Shown here one piece after another: positions 41,762-50,833 of a DNA stretch of 64,000 nt (position 1 is the first letter of the stretch; each line of letters starts with the position of its first letter). Position numbers and translations under genes: made by a program. Under the pieces are notes generated by a model, which worked only from the letters and a program-made list of their open reading frames with translations, made no database searches and had not been told where the DNA came from. Source of the stretch: Fervidobacterium_A thailandense (GTDB lineage: Bacteria; Thermotogota; Thermotogae; Thermotogales; Fervidobacteriaceae); the NCBI RefSeq assembly GCF_041505935.1, contig NZ_CP140110.1; one strand, 5' to 3'.

Positions 41762-43120
41762 TTGGAAAGCGAGCAAGTCAAAAGAACGGCAAAAAGGATC
41801 CACTTCGTGGGTGTTGGTGGAATCGGAATGAGTGCACAAGCTATGCACGAACACTTCCAAGGAAACATTGTTTCCGGGAGTGATCCGTACAATTCTGAAC
41901 GAACACGATACCTCGAAGCGCTGGGCATAAAAATTTACAACTCGCACCGTGAAGAAAACGTTGAGGATGCGGAAGAAGTGGTAATTACTCCGGCAATATC
42001 GAAAGATAATCCCGAGTACGTTTTTGCCCAGAAGAGAGGCATTCCCATTATCTATAGGATAGATCACTTTCGGCGTATTGTAGGGCAGTTCAGGGGATTT
42101 GCGGTCACCGGAACGGATGGAAAGTCGACGACCACTTCCATGTTGGCGAGTGTTCTTATCAACATGAACGAGGATCCTTACGTTTTCTTGGGAGCACTCC
42201 ACAGTAAGTTGGAACACGGTAACTACAGGAAAGGTAGCGAGCTTGTGGTATACGAACTCGACGAAAGTCAACCAGGTTTTGAACTCTTCCAGCCGGAGGG
42301 CTTGATAATCACCAACGTAAGGGAAGATCATCTTGAAAACTACGAAAGCGTTGATCATTACTACGCTTGTTTCCAAAGGTTGATTGAGAATTCGAAATTC
42401 GTCGTCACGTTTGCCGATGAGAAGAAATTCAAAGGTAACGTGATGTTTGGCGTGTATTCCGGTGACTTTCGTTTGATCAAACGCGTCCAGCACGGCTTTG
42501 CCCAAAAGGTGCAAATTTACACACCTTGGGGCGAACGTGAGTTCATGCTTCCTGTTCCGGGATACCATAACGCGCTGAACGCACTGGCGGTTATCGCATT
42601 GCTTTCATCGAAAGGTTACGACTTAGATAAGGTTCTCCACGCGTTTAAGGACTTCACCCTACCAGGTCGTAGATTCAACGTCAGTTACGAGGACTTTGAA
42701 AAGAACATAACTATAGTTGATGATTACGCGCACACAGCGGATGAAATCGAAGTCCTGTTGAAAACGGCCAGGGAGGTTTACAACGATAGGAGGATCGTGA
42801 TCGTTTTTCAGCCGCATAGGTACACCAGGTTCAAACGCGAGGCGGATCGTTTCAAACGAGTACTCCTAATGGCTGACGAGATATATATCACGGAGGTTTA
42901 CGGTGCCTTCGAAACGAAAAATGGAGTTACGGCCAGAAAAATCGTTGATGAGATAACTGGAGCAATCTTCGTGCCGGATAAGACCATGTTGAAAATGTTG
43001 GACCTAAAAGAGAACAGTGTGTACCTCTTTGTTGGTGCAGGGGATATTTACGATGTTTCAAAGGAGTTGGTCCAAGCTTTAAAGCAAAAGCACGGAACTT
43101 ACAACAGCGTGGGGAGTTGA
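41762..43120 (+). CDS. murC: UDP-N-acetylmuramate-L-alanine ligase MurC
   Basis: MurC adds the first amino acid of the wall peptide. The 452-residue protein has HFVGVGGIGMSAQAMHE (about 14-30), the ATP loop GTDGKSTTTS (117-126), VYELDESQPGF, PGYHNALNALAVIAL and VDDYAHTADEIE. The GTDGK and DYAHT forms differ from the usual GTHGK and DYGHHP and look like a Thermotogae trait. The TTG at 41762 is preferred over one at 41756 because it is 8 bases from GGGAGG. smc follows after 37 bases. Confidence 0.94.
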   Translation: MESEQVKRTAKRIHFVGVGGIGMSAQAMHEHFQGNIVSGSDPYNSERTRYLEALGIKIYNSHREENVEDAEEVVITPAISKDNPEYVFAQKRGIPIIYRIDHFRRIVGQFRGFAVTGTDGKSTTTSMLASVLINMNEDPYVFLGALHSKLEHGNYRKGSELVVYELDESQPGFELFQPEGLIITNVREDHLENYESVDHYYACFQRLIENSKFVVTFADEKKFKGNVMFGVYSGDFRLIKRVQHGFAQKVQIYTPWGEREFMLPVPGYHNALNALAVIALLSSKGYDLDKVLHAFKDFTLPGRRFNVSYEDFEKNITIVDDYAHTADEIEVLLKTAREVYNDRRIVIVFQPHRYTRFKREADRFKRVLLMADEIYITEVYGAFETKNGVTARKIVDEITGAIFVPDKTMLKMLDLKENSVYLFVGAGDIYDVSKELVQALKQKHGTYNSVGS

Positions 43121-43157
43121 CAAAAACTCTGAAATGTAGCTGGGGGGAATCCGGTAG

Positions 43158-46100
43158 GTGAAACTCAGGGAAATCTTCATCAAGGGTTTTAAATCCTTTG
43201 CAGACCCCACCAGGTTGGAGATTTCTGAAAAGGTAACGGTTGTTGTGGGACCGAACGGTTCCGGAAAGTCCAACGTTGTCGATGCGATCAGGTGGGTACT
43301 CGGTGAACAATCGATGAAGGAAATACGAGCGCAGGAGCGCGAAGATGTTGTGTTTTGGGGTAACGAAAAGAGGCCCCCAGCTCAAACAGCGTACGTTGAG
43401 CTTGTTTTTGAAGACGAGGGCAACCGAATAACGGTTGCGCGTGAACTTTCACGAGACGGTACAAGTCGCTACATATTAAACGGTGATGTTGTGCGTCTAA
43501 AGGATATCAAGGAATTACTCATGCAACGTGGGTTTGGGAAGAATCCGTACTCGATCATCGGTCAAGGACAGATCGACAAGATAGTCTCCGCTTCACCGGA
43601 AAGTTTGAGAATGATGATAGAAGAGATTGCAGGGATCGGGATATACCGTGAAAAGAAAAAAGAAGCACTCCAAAAACTCGATGCAACGCAACTTAACCTC
43701 GCAAGGATTAGCGACATACTTTTTGAGGTTGATAAAAACCGTCGTTCACTGTACCTGAAAGCCAAGAGGGCGGAAAGGTACGTTGAATACAGCACCGAAC
43801 TTGAGGAACTCAAAAAGCGCTACTACGGTGGGGTTTACAGGATTGAAAACAGGAGGCTTAACGATATTGAACTCTACCGACAGCAGATCAACCAGGATAT
43901 AAAAGATAAGTTAAAACAGCTTGCACAGCTGGAAATGAACTGGTCGGCCCTCAAGGAAGAGTTCAATCAAATTGACGAGGAAATGGAAAGCTACACGAAG
44001 ACGTTGGAGGAATTCAAACAGCGCGAAAATCAACTACTCGAAGTTCGAGAGACCTTCATCCGTCGTTTGAACGATTTGGAGAACAGATACATCGAAAGTT
44101 CGACGAAGATCGACATGCTGAACGACGAAACCAACTCTTTGAAGAACCGATTCGAGGAGATAAAGATAATTCTTGAAAGGATATCCGAAGAACTTTCAAC
44201 CAAAGAAAATACACTCCTGTCGCTGGAGGCGGAGAAGCAAGAAATCTACAAGCAGTATACCGAGCAGGAAAAGGAAATACTCAAACGGAAGCACGAATAC
44301 GAGGAAATGGAGAAAACTATAGCGAAGATACACAACGAGATAGTCAGGTTAAACGAGAACAACCAGGATATCCGCCACCGAATCGAGATGATACAAAATC
44401 AGCGTCAGATAAAGGAGTTAAGAAAATCGGAACTCGAAGAGGAAATAGCGGACCTCGAGAAACACCTACTTGAGATCGCGGAAAAGGAGAATGAACTGGT
44501 CAGGGAGCTTGAGACGATCAAGCTGAGTCTTTCAGAGTACAGCACGGCAAAGGAAAAAAAGGTCGCGGAATTGGAAAATTTATCAAGAAATCAAAAAGAA
44601 TTGTCGGCGGAGATTGAGGTCATAAAGAAACAGATCGCCGATTATCAAGGGTTCAGCAACTCGATAAGGAGGATATTCGAAAATAAAGATCTCTTTAATG
44701 GTTTAGTTGATGTTGTGGCGAACCTTGTCGATTTCGATAACTCACTCGCTACTGCGTACGAGACCTTACTTGGTGGTGCCGCTCAACACGTGGTCGTGGA
44801 GAATGCAGACACGGCAAAGAGGATAATAGAATTTTTGAAGGCTGGTGAATACGGTCGTGCAACTTTCATCCCACTGGATTTGATCGAGACGGGGTTTTCA
44901 CCCTTGAACGGCCTTGAGAAGGAGAAGGGATTCGTTGGATACGCTGCTGAGCTTGTCAAGGTTCCCCGAGAGTATGACGGATTGAGGTACTATCTTTTTG
45001 GAAACGATATTATCGTTGATAACATAGACAACGCTGTTGAGATTAAGAGGAAGCACCAGATCCGGTCCAGGATAGTGACGCTGGACGGTGAACTCATCTC
45101 CGGAAGAGGTGCGATCACTGGAGGTAGGTCCCGAGAAGATTACGCGGGCTCGGTATTGTCAAGACGTGTGAGGTTGAAAGTACTCGAAGAGGAATTCCAA
45201 AAGTTGGAGGAGAGAAGGAAAGACTTAGAGCTGGAAATTGACGTGATTTCCAAGGAAATAAAGAACTTGCAAGACTCCATGAACATAGTACGTGAGGAAC
45301 TTGCCAACGTAACTGGTAAATCGCTTTCATCCAAAAGGGTACTTGAGGAGCTTCAAAAATCCCTTAGGGAGGTTACCACAGAACTCGGTGACCTTCTCAA
45401 ACTTGAGGCTGAGTACAACGCAAAGCTGGAAGGGAACCTCGGAAGGATACACATTCTCGAAGAACAGTTGAACGAGCTTGAGGATAAGAGAAAAAGCCTG
45501 CAAGTCGAAGTTTCAACGTTTTCCAGGGAATTGGACGAAAGAAGAAAAAAACTGGAGCAACTGAACGAAAGCATCGCAACTTACAGAGCGGAAGTCAAAA
45601 GCCTTTCGGAAAGAAAGTTGCAGTACACGACAGAATCTGAGAGAATTAAGAACAGGCTCGTGGAAATTGCTGATGAAATCACTTCTTCAAGGAACAACTT
45701 GAAAAGGTTGGAAGTAGAAATAGACCAGGTAAAGCAGATGCTTCTGGAGAACGAACGTGAGTTGGAGACGATTAAGCGTATGTCCCAAGAGATATTCGCG
45801 GGCATGCGAGAGCGAAAGTCGGGTAAGGAAGAGAAGCTGCAACAACTTCAAGAACTCGAGGAGCGTATCAGAAAGACGAAAGAAGAATTGGAAATGTTGA
45901 AGGAGAGACTCCACGAAACGGATTTGAGAATCCAGGAGATAAACTTCAAACTCTCAAGTATCCCGGATGAGTACAGGAACGAAATCGACGTGGACTACGA
46001 CGAGCTCGACAGGTTACAGGAGCGTATAAAGGAGCTGGAGAATAAGATAAAGATGCTTGGACCTGTTGACCTGAACGCAATGGAAGAGTACAAAAAGGTG

Positions 46101-46652
46101 GAAGAAGAATACACGGAGCTGAGCAAACAAAAGATGGACCTTGAAGAAGCCAAGAAAAAACTCGAAAAACTCATAGAGGAAACGGATAACGAAGCCCGCG
46201 AGCAGTTCATGAAAACGTTTAACAAGATAAACGAGGCCTTCAGAAGGTACGTGGAGAACCTGTTCTACGGCGGTACGGGAAGCATGCGTATCATGGAGGA
46301 AGGGGATGTACTTGAATCAGGTATCGAAATCGTTATTTCTAAAGCGGGAAAACGTGTGCAAAAATTGCAGCTACTGTCTGGTGGCGAGAAGGCACTCGTC
46401 GGAATAGCGTTGATTATGTCGATGCTGGAGGCACACAGTGGAGTCTTTTATGTCTTAGATGAGGTTGATGCACCGCTTGACGACTACAACTCCGAGAAGT
46501 TCAGAAGGCTTCTTGAACAGGAGAATTCACAATTCATCGTGATTACGCACAATAAACTCATCATGGAAGCTGGCGATGTTGTCCACGGTGTTACTATGGT
46601 CGACGGTGTATCAAAAGTTGTACAAGTCAAGATGGAGGAGGTTATAGCATGA
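43158..46652 (+). CDS. smc: Chromosome partition protein SMC
   Basis: SMC dimers organise and condense the chromosome. The 1164-residue protein has the N-terminal Walker A GPNGSGKSN (about 32-40), a long coiled coil (about 170-500), a hinge (about 500-655, with AAQHVVVENADTAKRII and GRGAITGG), a returning coiled coil (about 680-1000) and a C-terminal head with signature LSGGEKALVGIAL (about 1073-1085) and Walker B VFYVLDEVDAPLDDYN. It is full length. ScpA and ScpB are not seen nearby. The GTG start at 43158 follows GGGGGGA by about 10 bases. Its stop overlaps the next gene. Confidence 0.97.
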   Translation: MKLREIFIKGFKSFADPTRLEISEKVTVVVGPNGSGKSNVVDAIRWVLGEQSMKEIRAQEREDVVFWGNEKRPPAQTAYVELVFEDEGNRITVARELSRDGTSRYILNGDVVRLKDIKELLMQRGFGKNPYSIIGQGQIDKIVSASPESLRMMIEEIAGIGIYREKKKEALQKLDATQLNLARISDILFEVDKNRRSLYLKAKRAERYVEYSTELEELKKRYYGGVYRIENRRLNDIELYRQQINQDIKDKLKQLAQLEMNWSALKEEFNQIDEEMESYTKTLEEFKQRENQLLEVRETFIRRLNDLENRYIESSTKIDMLNDETNSLKNRFEEIKIILERISEELSTKENTLLSLEAEKQEIYKQYTEQEKEILKRKHEYEEMEKTIAKIHNEIVRLNENNQDIRHRIEMIQNQRQIKELRKSELEEEIADLEKHLLEIAEKENELVRELETIKLSLSEYSTAKEKKVAELENLSRNQKELSAEIEVIKKQIADYQGFSNSIRRIFENKDLFNGLVDVVANLVDFDNSLATAYETLLGGAAQHVVVENADTAKRIIEFLKAGEYGRATFIPLDLIETGFSPLNGLEKEKGFVGYAAELVKVPREYDGLRYYLFGNDIIVDNIDNAVEIKRKHQIRSRIVTLDGELISGRGAITGGRSREDYAGSVLSRRVRLKVLEEEFQKLEERRKDLELEIDVISKEIKNLQDSMNIVREELANVTGKSLSSKRVLEELQKSLREVTTELGDLLKLEAEYNAKLEGNLGRIHILEEQLNELEDKRKSLQVEVSTFSRELDERRKKLEQLNESIATYRAEVKSLSERKLQYTTESERIKNRLVEIADEITSSRNNLKRLEVEIDQVKQMLLENERELETIKRMSQEIFAGMRERKSGKEEKLQQLQELEERIRKTKEELEMLKERLHETDLRIQEINFKLSSIPDEYRNEIDVDYDELDRLQERIKELENKIKMLGPVDLNAMEEYKKVEEEYTELSKQKMDLEEAKKKLEKLIEETDNEAREQFMKTFNKINEAFRRYVENLFYGGTGSMRIMEEGDVLESGIEIVISKAGKRVQKLQLLSGGEKALVGIALIMSMLEAHSGVFYVLDEVDAPLDDYNSEKFRRLLEQENSQFIVITHNKLIMEAGDVVHGVTMVDGVSKVVQVKMEEVIA

Positions 46653-47872
46653 GATACTTCTACTTCCTGCAACAATTCTTCGAACGGCTTCCGGCCCCAG
46701 CTTTTATTAAAGACACCAAGGGAAGACTCATATGGGTCAACGAGGAGTTCTTGAGGATACTCAACCTTACCGAGGATAAGGTTATTTCAAAGTTCGAATC
46801 CCAACTCTTGGGTGTCGAGAGCATCGAAGATATCGATCGCAAGGTTATGAGGACGCGTAGGAACCAAACACACGACATAGTCTTTAACGGACGGTATTAC
46901 ACCGTTCACAGGATGCCCATCAGGCTCGGTACTGGTAGTTACGGTGTCGCCGGTATCATGTACGATGTTACAGAAAAGGTGCTTGAACAGCTACTTTACC
47001 GTATGCAGTCCTTTGTGGAGGAGAAAATTATCGAAGCCCTCGCAGAGTCAAACGGTGACGTTGACAATTTCGTCTCCTCTTTCTGCAAAAAGTTCCACGC
47101 TGAGTATCCTCACATAGCGGTCGCGTTGCTGAAGGACAACAAGTACCTGATGGGTGAAAGTAACCCGAAGGTTCTGGAAAAAGCGATGAACGCGAGTGAA
47201 ATCAAAACATTTGTCGTTGAAAAGAAAACTTATCAGGTCATCCCCATCGAGAATCTCAAGTTCGTCGTCCATGTACCGGACCAATACGTTGCCATAGCGA
47301 AGGCGTTGGCTAACTACCTCAAGTCCCACGTTGTAGCCGCACTTAAGATTTTGGAATCCCAACGCACGTACAACGAGTTTTCCGCAAGATTAGATGCTAT
47401 CTTAAAGCTCATAAACTTACTTGAGGAATGCGCAAACCTTGAAGAGTACCTAAAGCGTATTCTCCAAGAGTTGGTCAAGATTATTCCTGAGACTCAAAAG
47501 GCATCCATATGGCTTCTTGAGGGTGACGAATACAGGCTTGTCGCGGCCTACAATTATCCCGAACTTGATGGGTTCAAGATGAAGACCGAGGAAGATAACT
47601 ACGGACCTGTGATCGGTGAGAACCGCGTGGTTGAGCTTGAAAACGCGTACCTAATAAACAGACAGAACAAGTACAGGGAACTTTGGGAAAAGGTTGGCGT
47701 AACAGAGCCAAACTTCATCCCACTTGTTGGAAGTGTGAAGCTTGGTGAGAAGCGGCTGATCATCATCTCGCTGGACAATTTTGAGGGGAAACACTTCTCC
47801 GAGACCAGTAAGAAGTTACTTAAGATTCTCGTTGACCTCCTCTCCGCGTTCCTTAAGAAACAGGGATTGTGA
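46649..47872 (+). CDS. PAS and GAF domain protein without output domain
   Basis: The ATG at 46649 overlaps the smc stop (ATGA). The 407-residue cytoplasmic protein has a PAS domain (about 10-115; PAPAFIKDTKGRLIWVNEEFLRIL and GVAGIMYDVTEK), a middle region of about 130 residues and a GAF-like domain (about 255-400; KRILQELVKIIPETQKASIWLLEGDEYRL in outline, ending LLSAFLKKQGL). There is no GGDEF, HD, kinase or helix-turn-helix part after it. It may be a ligand sensor that acts by binding a partner. Coupling to smc is unusual; the partner is unknown. Confidence 0.82.
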   Translation: MRYFYFLQQFFERLPAPAFIKDTKGRLIWVNEEFLRILNLTEDKVISKFESQLLGVESIEDIDRKVMRTRRNQTHDIVFNGRYYTVHRMPIRLGTGSYGVAGIMYDVTEKVLEQLLYRMQSFVEEKIIEALAESNGDVDNFVSSFCKKFHAEYPHIAVALLKDNKYLMGESNPKVLEKAMNASEIKTFVVEKKTYQVIPIENLKFVVHVPDQYVAIAKALANYLKSHVVAALKILESQRTYNEFSARLDAILKLINLLEECANLEEYLKRILQELVKIIPETQKASIWLLEGDEYRLVAAYNYPELDGFKMKTEEDNYGPVIGENRVVELENAYLINRQNKYRELWEKVGVTEPNFIPLVGSVKLGEKRLIIISLDNFEGKHFSETSKKLLKILVDLLSAFLKKQGL

Positions 47873-47885
47873 AGGCGGGACACAA

Positions 47886-48323
47886 GTGGCGTTCAGGTTG
47901 GAGAAAATACTCTCCCTGAAGGTCAAGGAAGAAGAAGTTGTCAAACAGGCGTTATCTGCTGTAAGGGTGAGAATCAATGAGCTGGAGGCCGAGATCGAAA
48001 AGGCTAAAGAGTACAGAAATTCTCTCGATACGGAGTTGCGCATTGGTTCTGTGCCCGGTGCGCAACTTAGTTTTTTACTGTATTTAAAAAATTTGCAGGA
48101 CCGGTACATTGAGTTTCTCACAGAACAGCTTTCCAAGCTACGTGCTCAGGAAAGGGAGCTTCTTGCACAGTTCCTTGAAAAGCGTGCCGAGCGGCGGAGC
48201 TTGGAAAAGTTGAAAGAACGGTATCTTCAAAGGGAGTTATTTGAAATGGATCGCAAAGAAAGAATTTTGATCGACGAGATAGCTCTCCAGAAATTCGTTA
48301 GGAGAAGTTCAAGGATGGAGTAG
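47886..48323 (+). CDS. fliJ: FliJ-like flagellar export chaperone protein
   Basis: The GTG at 47886 lies 13 bases after the PAS/GAF gene. The 145-residue protein is coiled coil almost throughout, with FRLEKILSLKVKEEEVVKQALSAVRVRINELEAEIE at its start in outline. This N-terminal LEKVL..R...E pattern, the length and the two-helix layout fit FliJ, the export-gate chaperone and escort protein of flagella. No other flagellar gene is in the window, so the call rests on pattern; a V-type ATPase-like coiled-coil stalk is the other idea. Confidence 0.7.
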   Translation: MAFRLEKILSLKVKEEEVVKQALSAVRVRINELEAEIEKAKEYRNSLDTELRIGSVPGAQLSFLLYLKNLQDRYIEFLTEQLSKLRAQERELLAQFLEKRAERRSLEKLKERYLQRELFEMDRKERILIDEIALQKFVRRSSRME

Positions 48324-48330
48324 AGAGGAT

Positions 48331-49074
48331 ATGTTTGCCGTTTACAAAATCGTCGGTAAGTTTGTAACCTACCCGGGAGTGCTTGTCACACTATTTTGGT
48401 TACTGTCTTTATGGGCACTTGTGCGCAAAAGGCCCAAGCGGTTTGTTATCTTCACTTTTGTCGTGGGCTTGGTAATTTACGTTTCGTCGATGGGCATTAC
48501 TTCTTACATACTTTCCAAGCTGATCGCCGTTGAAGATTCCGAGGATCGAGGAGAGTTCATCGTTGTTCTTGGTGGTGGGGTTGACGTTTTTGAGAACCGC
48601 GTGGAACTTGGCAAACACACAACCCGAAGAATCGTGAAGGCACTTGAACTTTACAAAAAACATCCCAGAAAGATCGTTGTAACCGGCGGCGTTGTGACGA
48701 AGGGAATCCCCGAAGCGAACGTGATGGCGCAAGTTCTGGTCGAGCTCGGTGTGAACCCTTCGGATATCCTTGTCGAAAGGAACGCGAGAAATACGGCGGA
48801 GAACGCAAGATACACTTTCGAACTAATCGGTAACAGACCTATTACGCTTGTTACAAGTGTCACACACATGCGGCGTGCTTTGAAGTTATTCAAGGAAAAG
48901 TTCGACAGAGTCTACCATGTCAGTGCGGATCTTCCGGTTGATTTCAGAAACAGCTACCTTGATTACGTTCCGACAGGTGAGGGATGCTACACCTTTGGTA
49001 CACTGACACACGAGTTGATAGGACTGCTGAAAGAAGAACTTTCCACAAGATTACGACTGTCAAGAGGATTTTGA
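48331..49074 (+). CDS. YdcF/ElyC-like DUF218 membrane protein
   Basis: Two membrane segments near the N-terminus (about 12-30 and 37-56) precede a DUF218 domain (about 75-235) with FIVVLGGGVD, KIVVTGGVVTKGIPEANVMAQ, NTAENARYTF and LVTSVTHMRRALKLFK, the signature of the SanA/ElyC/YdcF group. ElyC in E. coli affects peptidoglycan assembly at low temperature; the biochemical activity is unknown. The start at 48331 is 7 bases after fliJ. It fits the wall-related context of this operon. Confidence 0.88.
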   Translation: MFAVYKIVGKFVTYPGVLVTLFWLLSLWALVRKRPKRFVIFTFVVGLVIYVSSMGITSYILSKLIAVEDSEDRGEFIVVLGGGVDVFENRVELGKHTTRRIVKALELYKKHPRKIVVTGGVVTKGIPEANVMAQVLVELGVNPSDILVERNARNTAENARYTFELIGNRPITLVTSVTHMRRALKLFKEKFDRVYHVSADLPVDFRNSYLDYVPTGEGCYTFGTLTHELIGLLKEELSTRLRLSRGF

Positions 49075-49099
49075 ATCTCGCTTTAGGTGGTGAAGAACG

Positions 49100-49816
49100 A
49101 TGTTCCCACTTTATGATACCATTCCACACATCAGAAAACCGTACGTAAACTACATGATAATAGTGGCGAATGTTTTGGTCTTTGCGTACGAACTCTATCT
49201 ATCGCTATTTTATTCTCAAAGTAGTCTGACGAACTTTTTTAACACCTTCGGATTCGTTCCAGCAAAGATATTCGGCCTTTTTTACGGTATCAATTGGCGT
49301 TTCGAAATGATTCCAACTCCACAAGTACCTCCGTTGGCAGAAATTGCCATCAGCTCTATCACACACATGTTCATCCATGGCGGGTGGTTTCACATCATCG
49401 GTAACATGTGGTTTTTGAAGATATTCGGTGATAATGTTGAGGATGCGATGGGTCACTTTAAATTTTTTATTTTCTACATTACCGGTGGACTCTTCGCACT
49501 TGCGTTCCACGTCCTTTTTAATCCATTCTCCGATGTTCCACTCGTTGGTGCGTCCGGTGCTATATCGGCTGTGATGGGTGCTTACGCAGTTCTTTTCTGG
49601 TATTCGAGGATAGTGTCTCTTGTTTTCTTAATCTTCCCAATAGTCGTCGAGATCCCCGCGGTGATATATCTGTTCTATTGGTTTTTGATTCAAGTAATCA
49701 ACGGCTTTTTCTCAACATTTGTTGAATCTCCGGTTGCTTACTGGGCACATGCTGGAGGCTTTATCTACGGTCTCCTTGTGGGTACAAGAGTAAGGAAAAA
49801 GCGATATTGGTTCTAA
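49100..49816 (+). CDS. Rhomboid-family intramembrane serine protease
   Basis: The 238-residue protein has six predicted membrane segments and the rhomboid motifs HGGWFHIIGNMWFL (about 93-106), the catalytic serine in VGASGAISAVMG (Ser152) and the catalytic histidine in WAHAGGFIYG (His217). A long loop (about 55-88) follows the first segment, as in many family members. Substrates are unknown. The ATG at 49100 follows GGTGGTGAAG. It lies between the DUF218 protein and asparaginase genes, 12 bases before the latter. Confidence 0.95.
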   Translation: MFPLYDTIPHIRKPYVNYMIIVANVLVFAYELYLSLFYSQSSLTNFFNTFGFVPAKIFGLFYGINWRFEMIPTPQVPPLAEIAISSITHMFIHGGWFHIIGNMWFLKIFGDNVEDAMGHFKFFIFYITGGLFALAFHVLFNPFSDVPLVGASGAISAVMGAYAVLFWYSRIVSLVFLIFPIVVEIPAVIYLFYWFLIQVINGFFSTFVESPVAYWAHAGGFIYGLLVGTRVRKKRYWF

Positions 49817-49828
49817 GGAGGAAATCGC

Positions 49829-50833
49829 ATGAAGAAAAGGATAGCGATAATCAGCACGGGTGGGACCATTGCGATGGTGAAAAAGGGTAGAACGGTCGTA
49901 CCGTACGACAAGGGCAACGCACTTGTTACCGACATTCCCGAGCTCCACGAGATCGCCGATGTTACGCTGTTCGAATTTTCAAACGTGCCAAGCCCTTACA
50001 TGACCCCCGCTCTTATGTGGCAGCTTGCGAAGGTCGTTGACAAAGTGTTGGAAGAAGAGGGATACGATGGGGTTGTAGTGACACACGGGACCGACACCTT
50101 AGAAGAAACTGCGTACTTCTTGGACCTGGTACTAAGAACGGAAAAACCAGTGGTTTTAACCGCATCGATGAGAAACATCAGCGAGCTCAGTACCGACGGG
50201 CCACGGAACGTTTTGTCGTCCGTGATGGTCGCCTGTGCGGACGAATCCCACGGCATGGGTGTGCTCGTGTGCCTAAACGATGAAATACACGCTGCAAGGG
50301 AGGTCACAAAAACGTACACCAGCAACGTGGCAACGTTCGACTCACCCGGCTACGGGCCTCTTGGGATCGTGGACGAGAACAACGTTATATACTTTCGCAA
50401 GTCACTCACGCGCGAGAAGATCCTTACCGAAAGGATAGAGGAAAGAGTAGCGATTGTTAAGACGTTCACAGGAGACGATGGTTCAATTTTGAGAGCCGTT
50501 CACGGTATGGGTTATCGCGGTATCGTCGTTGAGGGCTTCGGTAGGGGAAACGTGCCACCGCAACTTGCAAGCACGATAGAGGACATAGTGAGGTCGGGTG
50601 TTCCGATCGTCATCACCTCTCGATGCTTCAAAGGAAGGGTGTATCCCATTTACGGTTACGAAGGTGGCGGAGCTGACTTGCGAAGACGTGGTGCCATCCT
50701 CAGTGAACACCCGCTTGCTCAAAAGGCTCGCATAAAATTGATGGTTGTATTGGGGATAACTCAAGACATCGAGGAGATCAGAAAGTATTTCGAGAAACAC
50801 ATAGGAGGTAACGTAAGTGAGGTTGAGCGTTAG
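49829..50833 (+). CDS. ansA: L-asparaginase, type I
   Basis: Asparaginase hydrolyses L-asparagine to aspartate and ammonia. The 334-residue protein has the nucleophile threonine in IISTGGTIAMV (about 7-17) and the second threonine with Asp in VVTHGTDTLEETAYFL (about 84-99), and a C-terminal domain with GIVVEGFGRGNVP. It has no signal peptide, so it is cytoplasmic. The ATG at 49829 follows AAGGAGG. Its end overlaps the next gene by 17 bases. Confidence 0.95.
   Translation: MKKRIAIISTGGTIAMVKKGRTVVPYDKGNALVTDIPELHEIADVTLFEFSNVPSPYMTPALMWQLAKVVDKVLEEEGYDGVVVTHGTDTLEETAYFLDLVLRTEKPVVLTASMRNISELSTDGPRNVLSSVMVACADESHGMGVLVCLNDEIHAAREVTKTYTSNVATFDSPGYGPLGIVDENNVIYFRKSLTREKILTERIEERVAIVKTFTGDDGSILRAVHGMGYRGIVVEGFGRGNVPPQLASTIEDIVRSGVPIVITSRCFKGRVYPIYGYEGGGADLRRRGAILSEHPLAQKARIKLMVVLGITQDIEEIRKYFEKHIGGNVSEVER

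Noticed and set aside
41531..42568. 345-codon open frame on the minus strand opposite murC and the end of murG.
   Set aside because: The plus-strand genes are clear family members. The minus product has no recognisable motif and no ribosome site.
48331..49074. Vancomycin-resistance-like SanA annotation for the DUF218 protein.
   Set aside because: Motifs fit the wider DUF218 group; nothing supports a resistance function.
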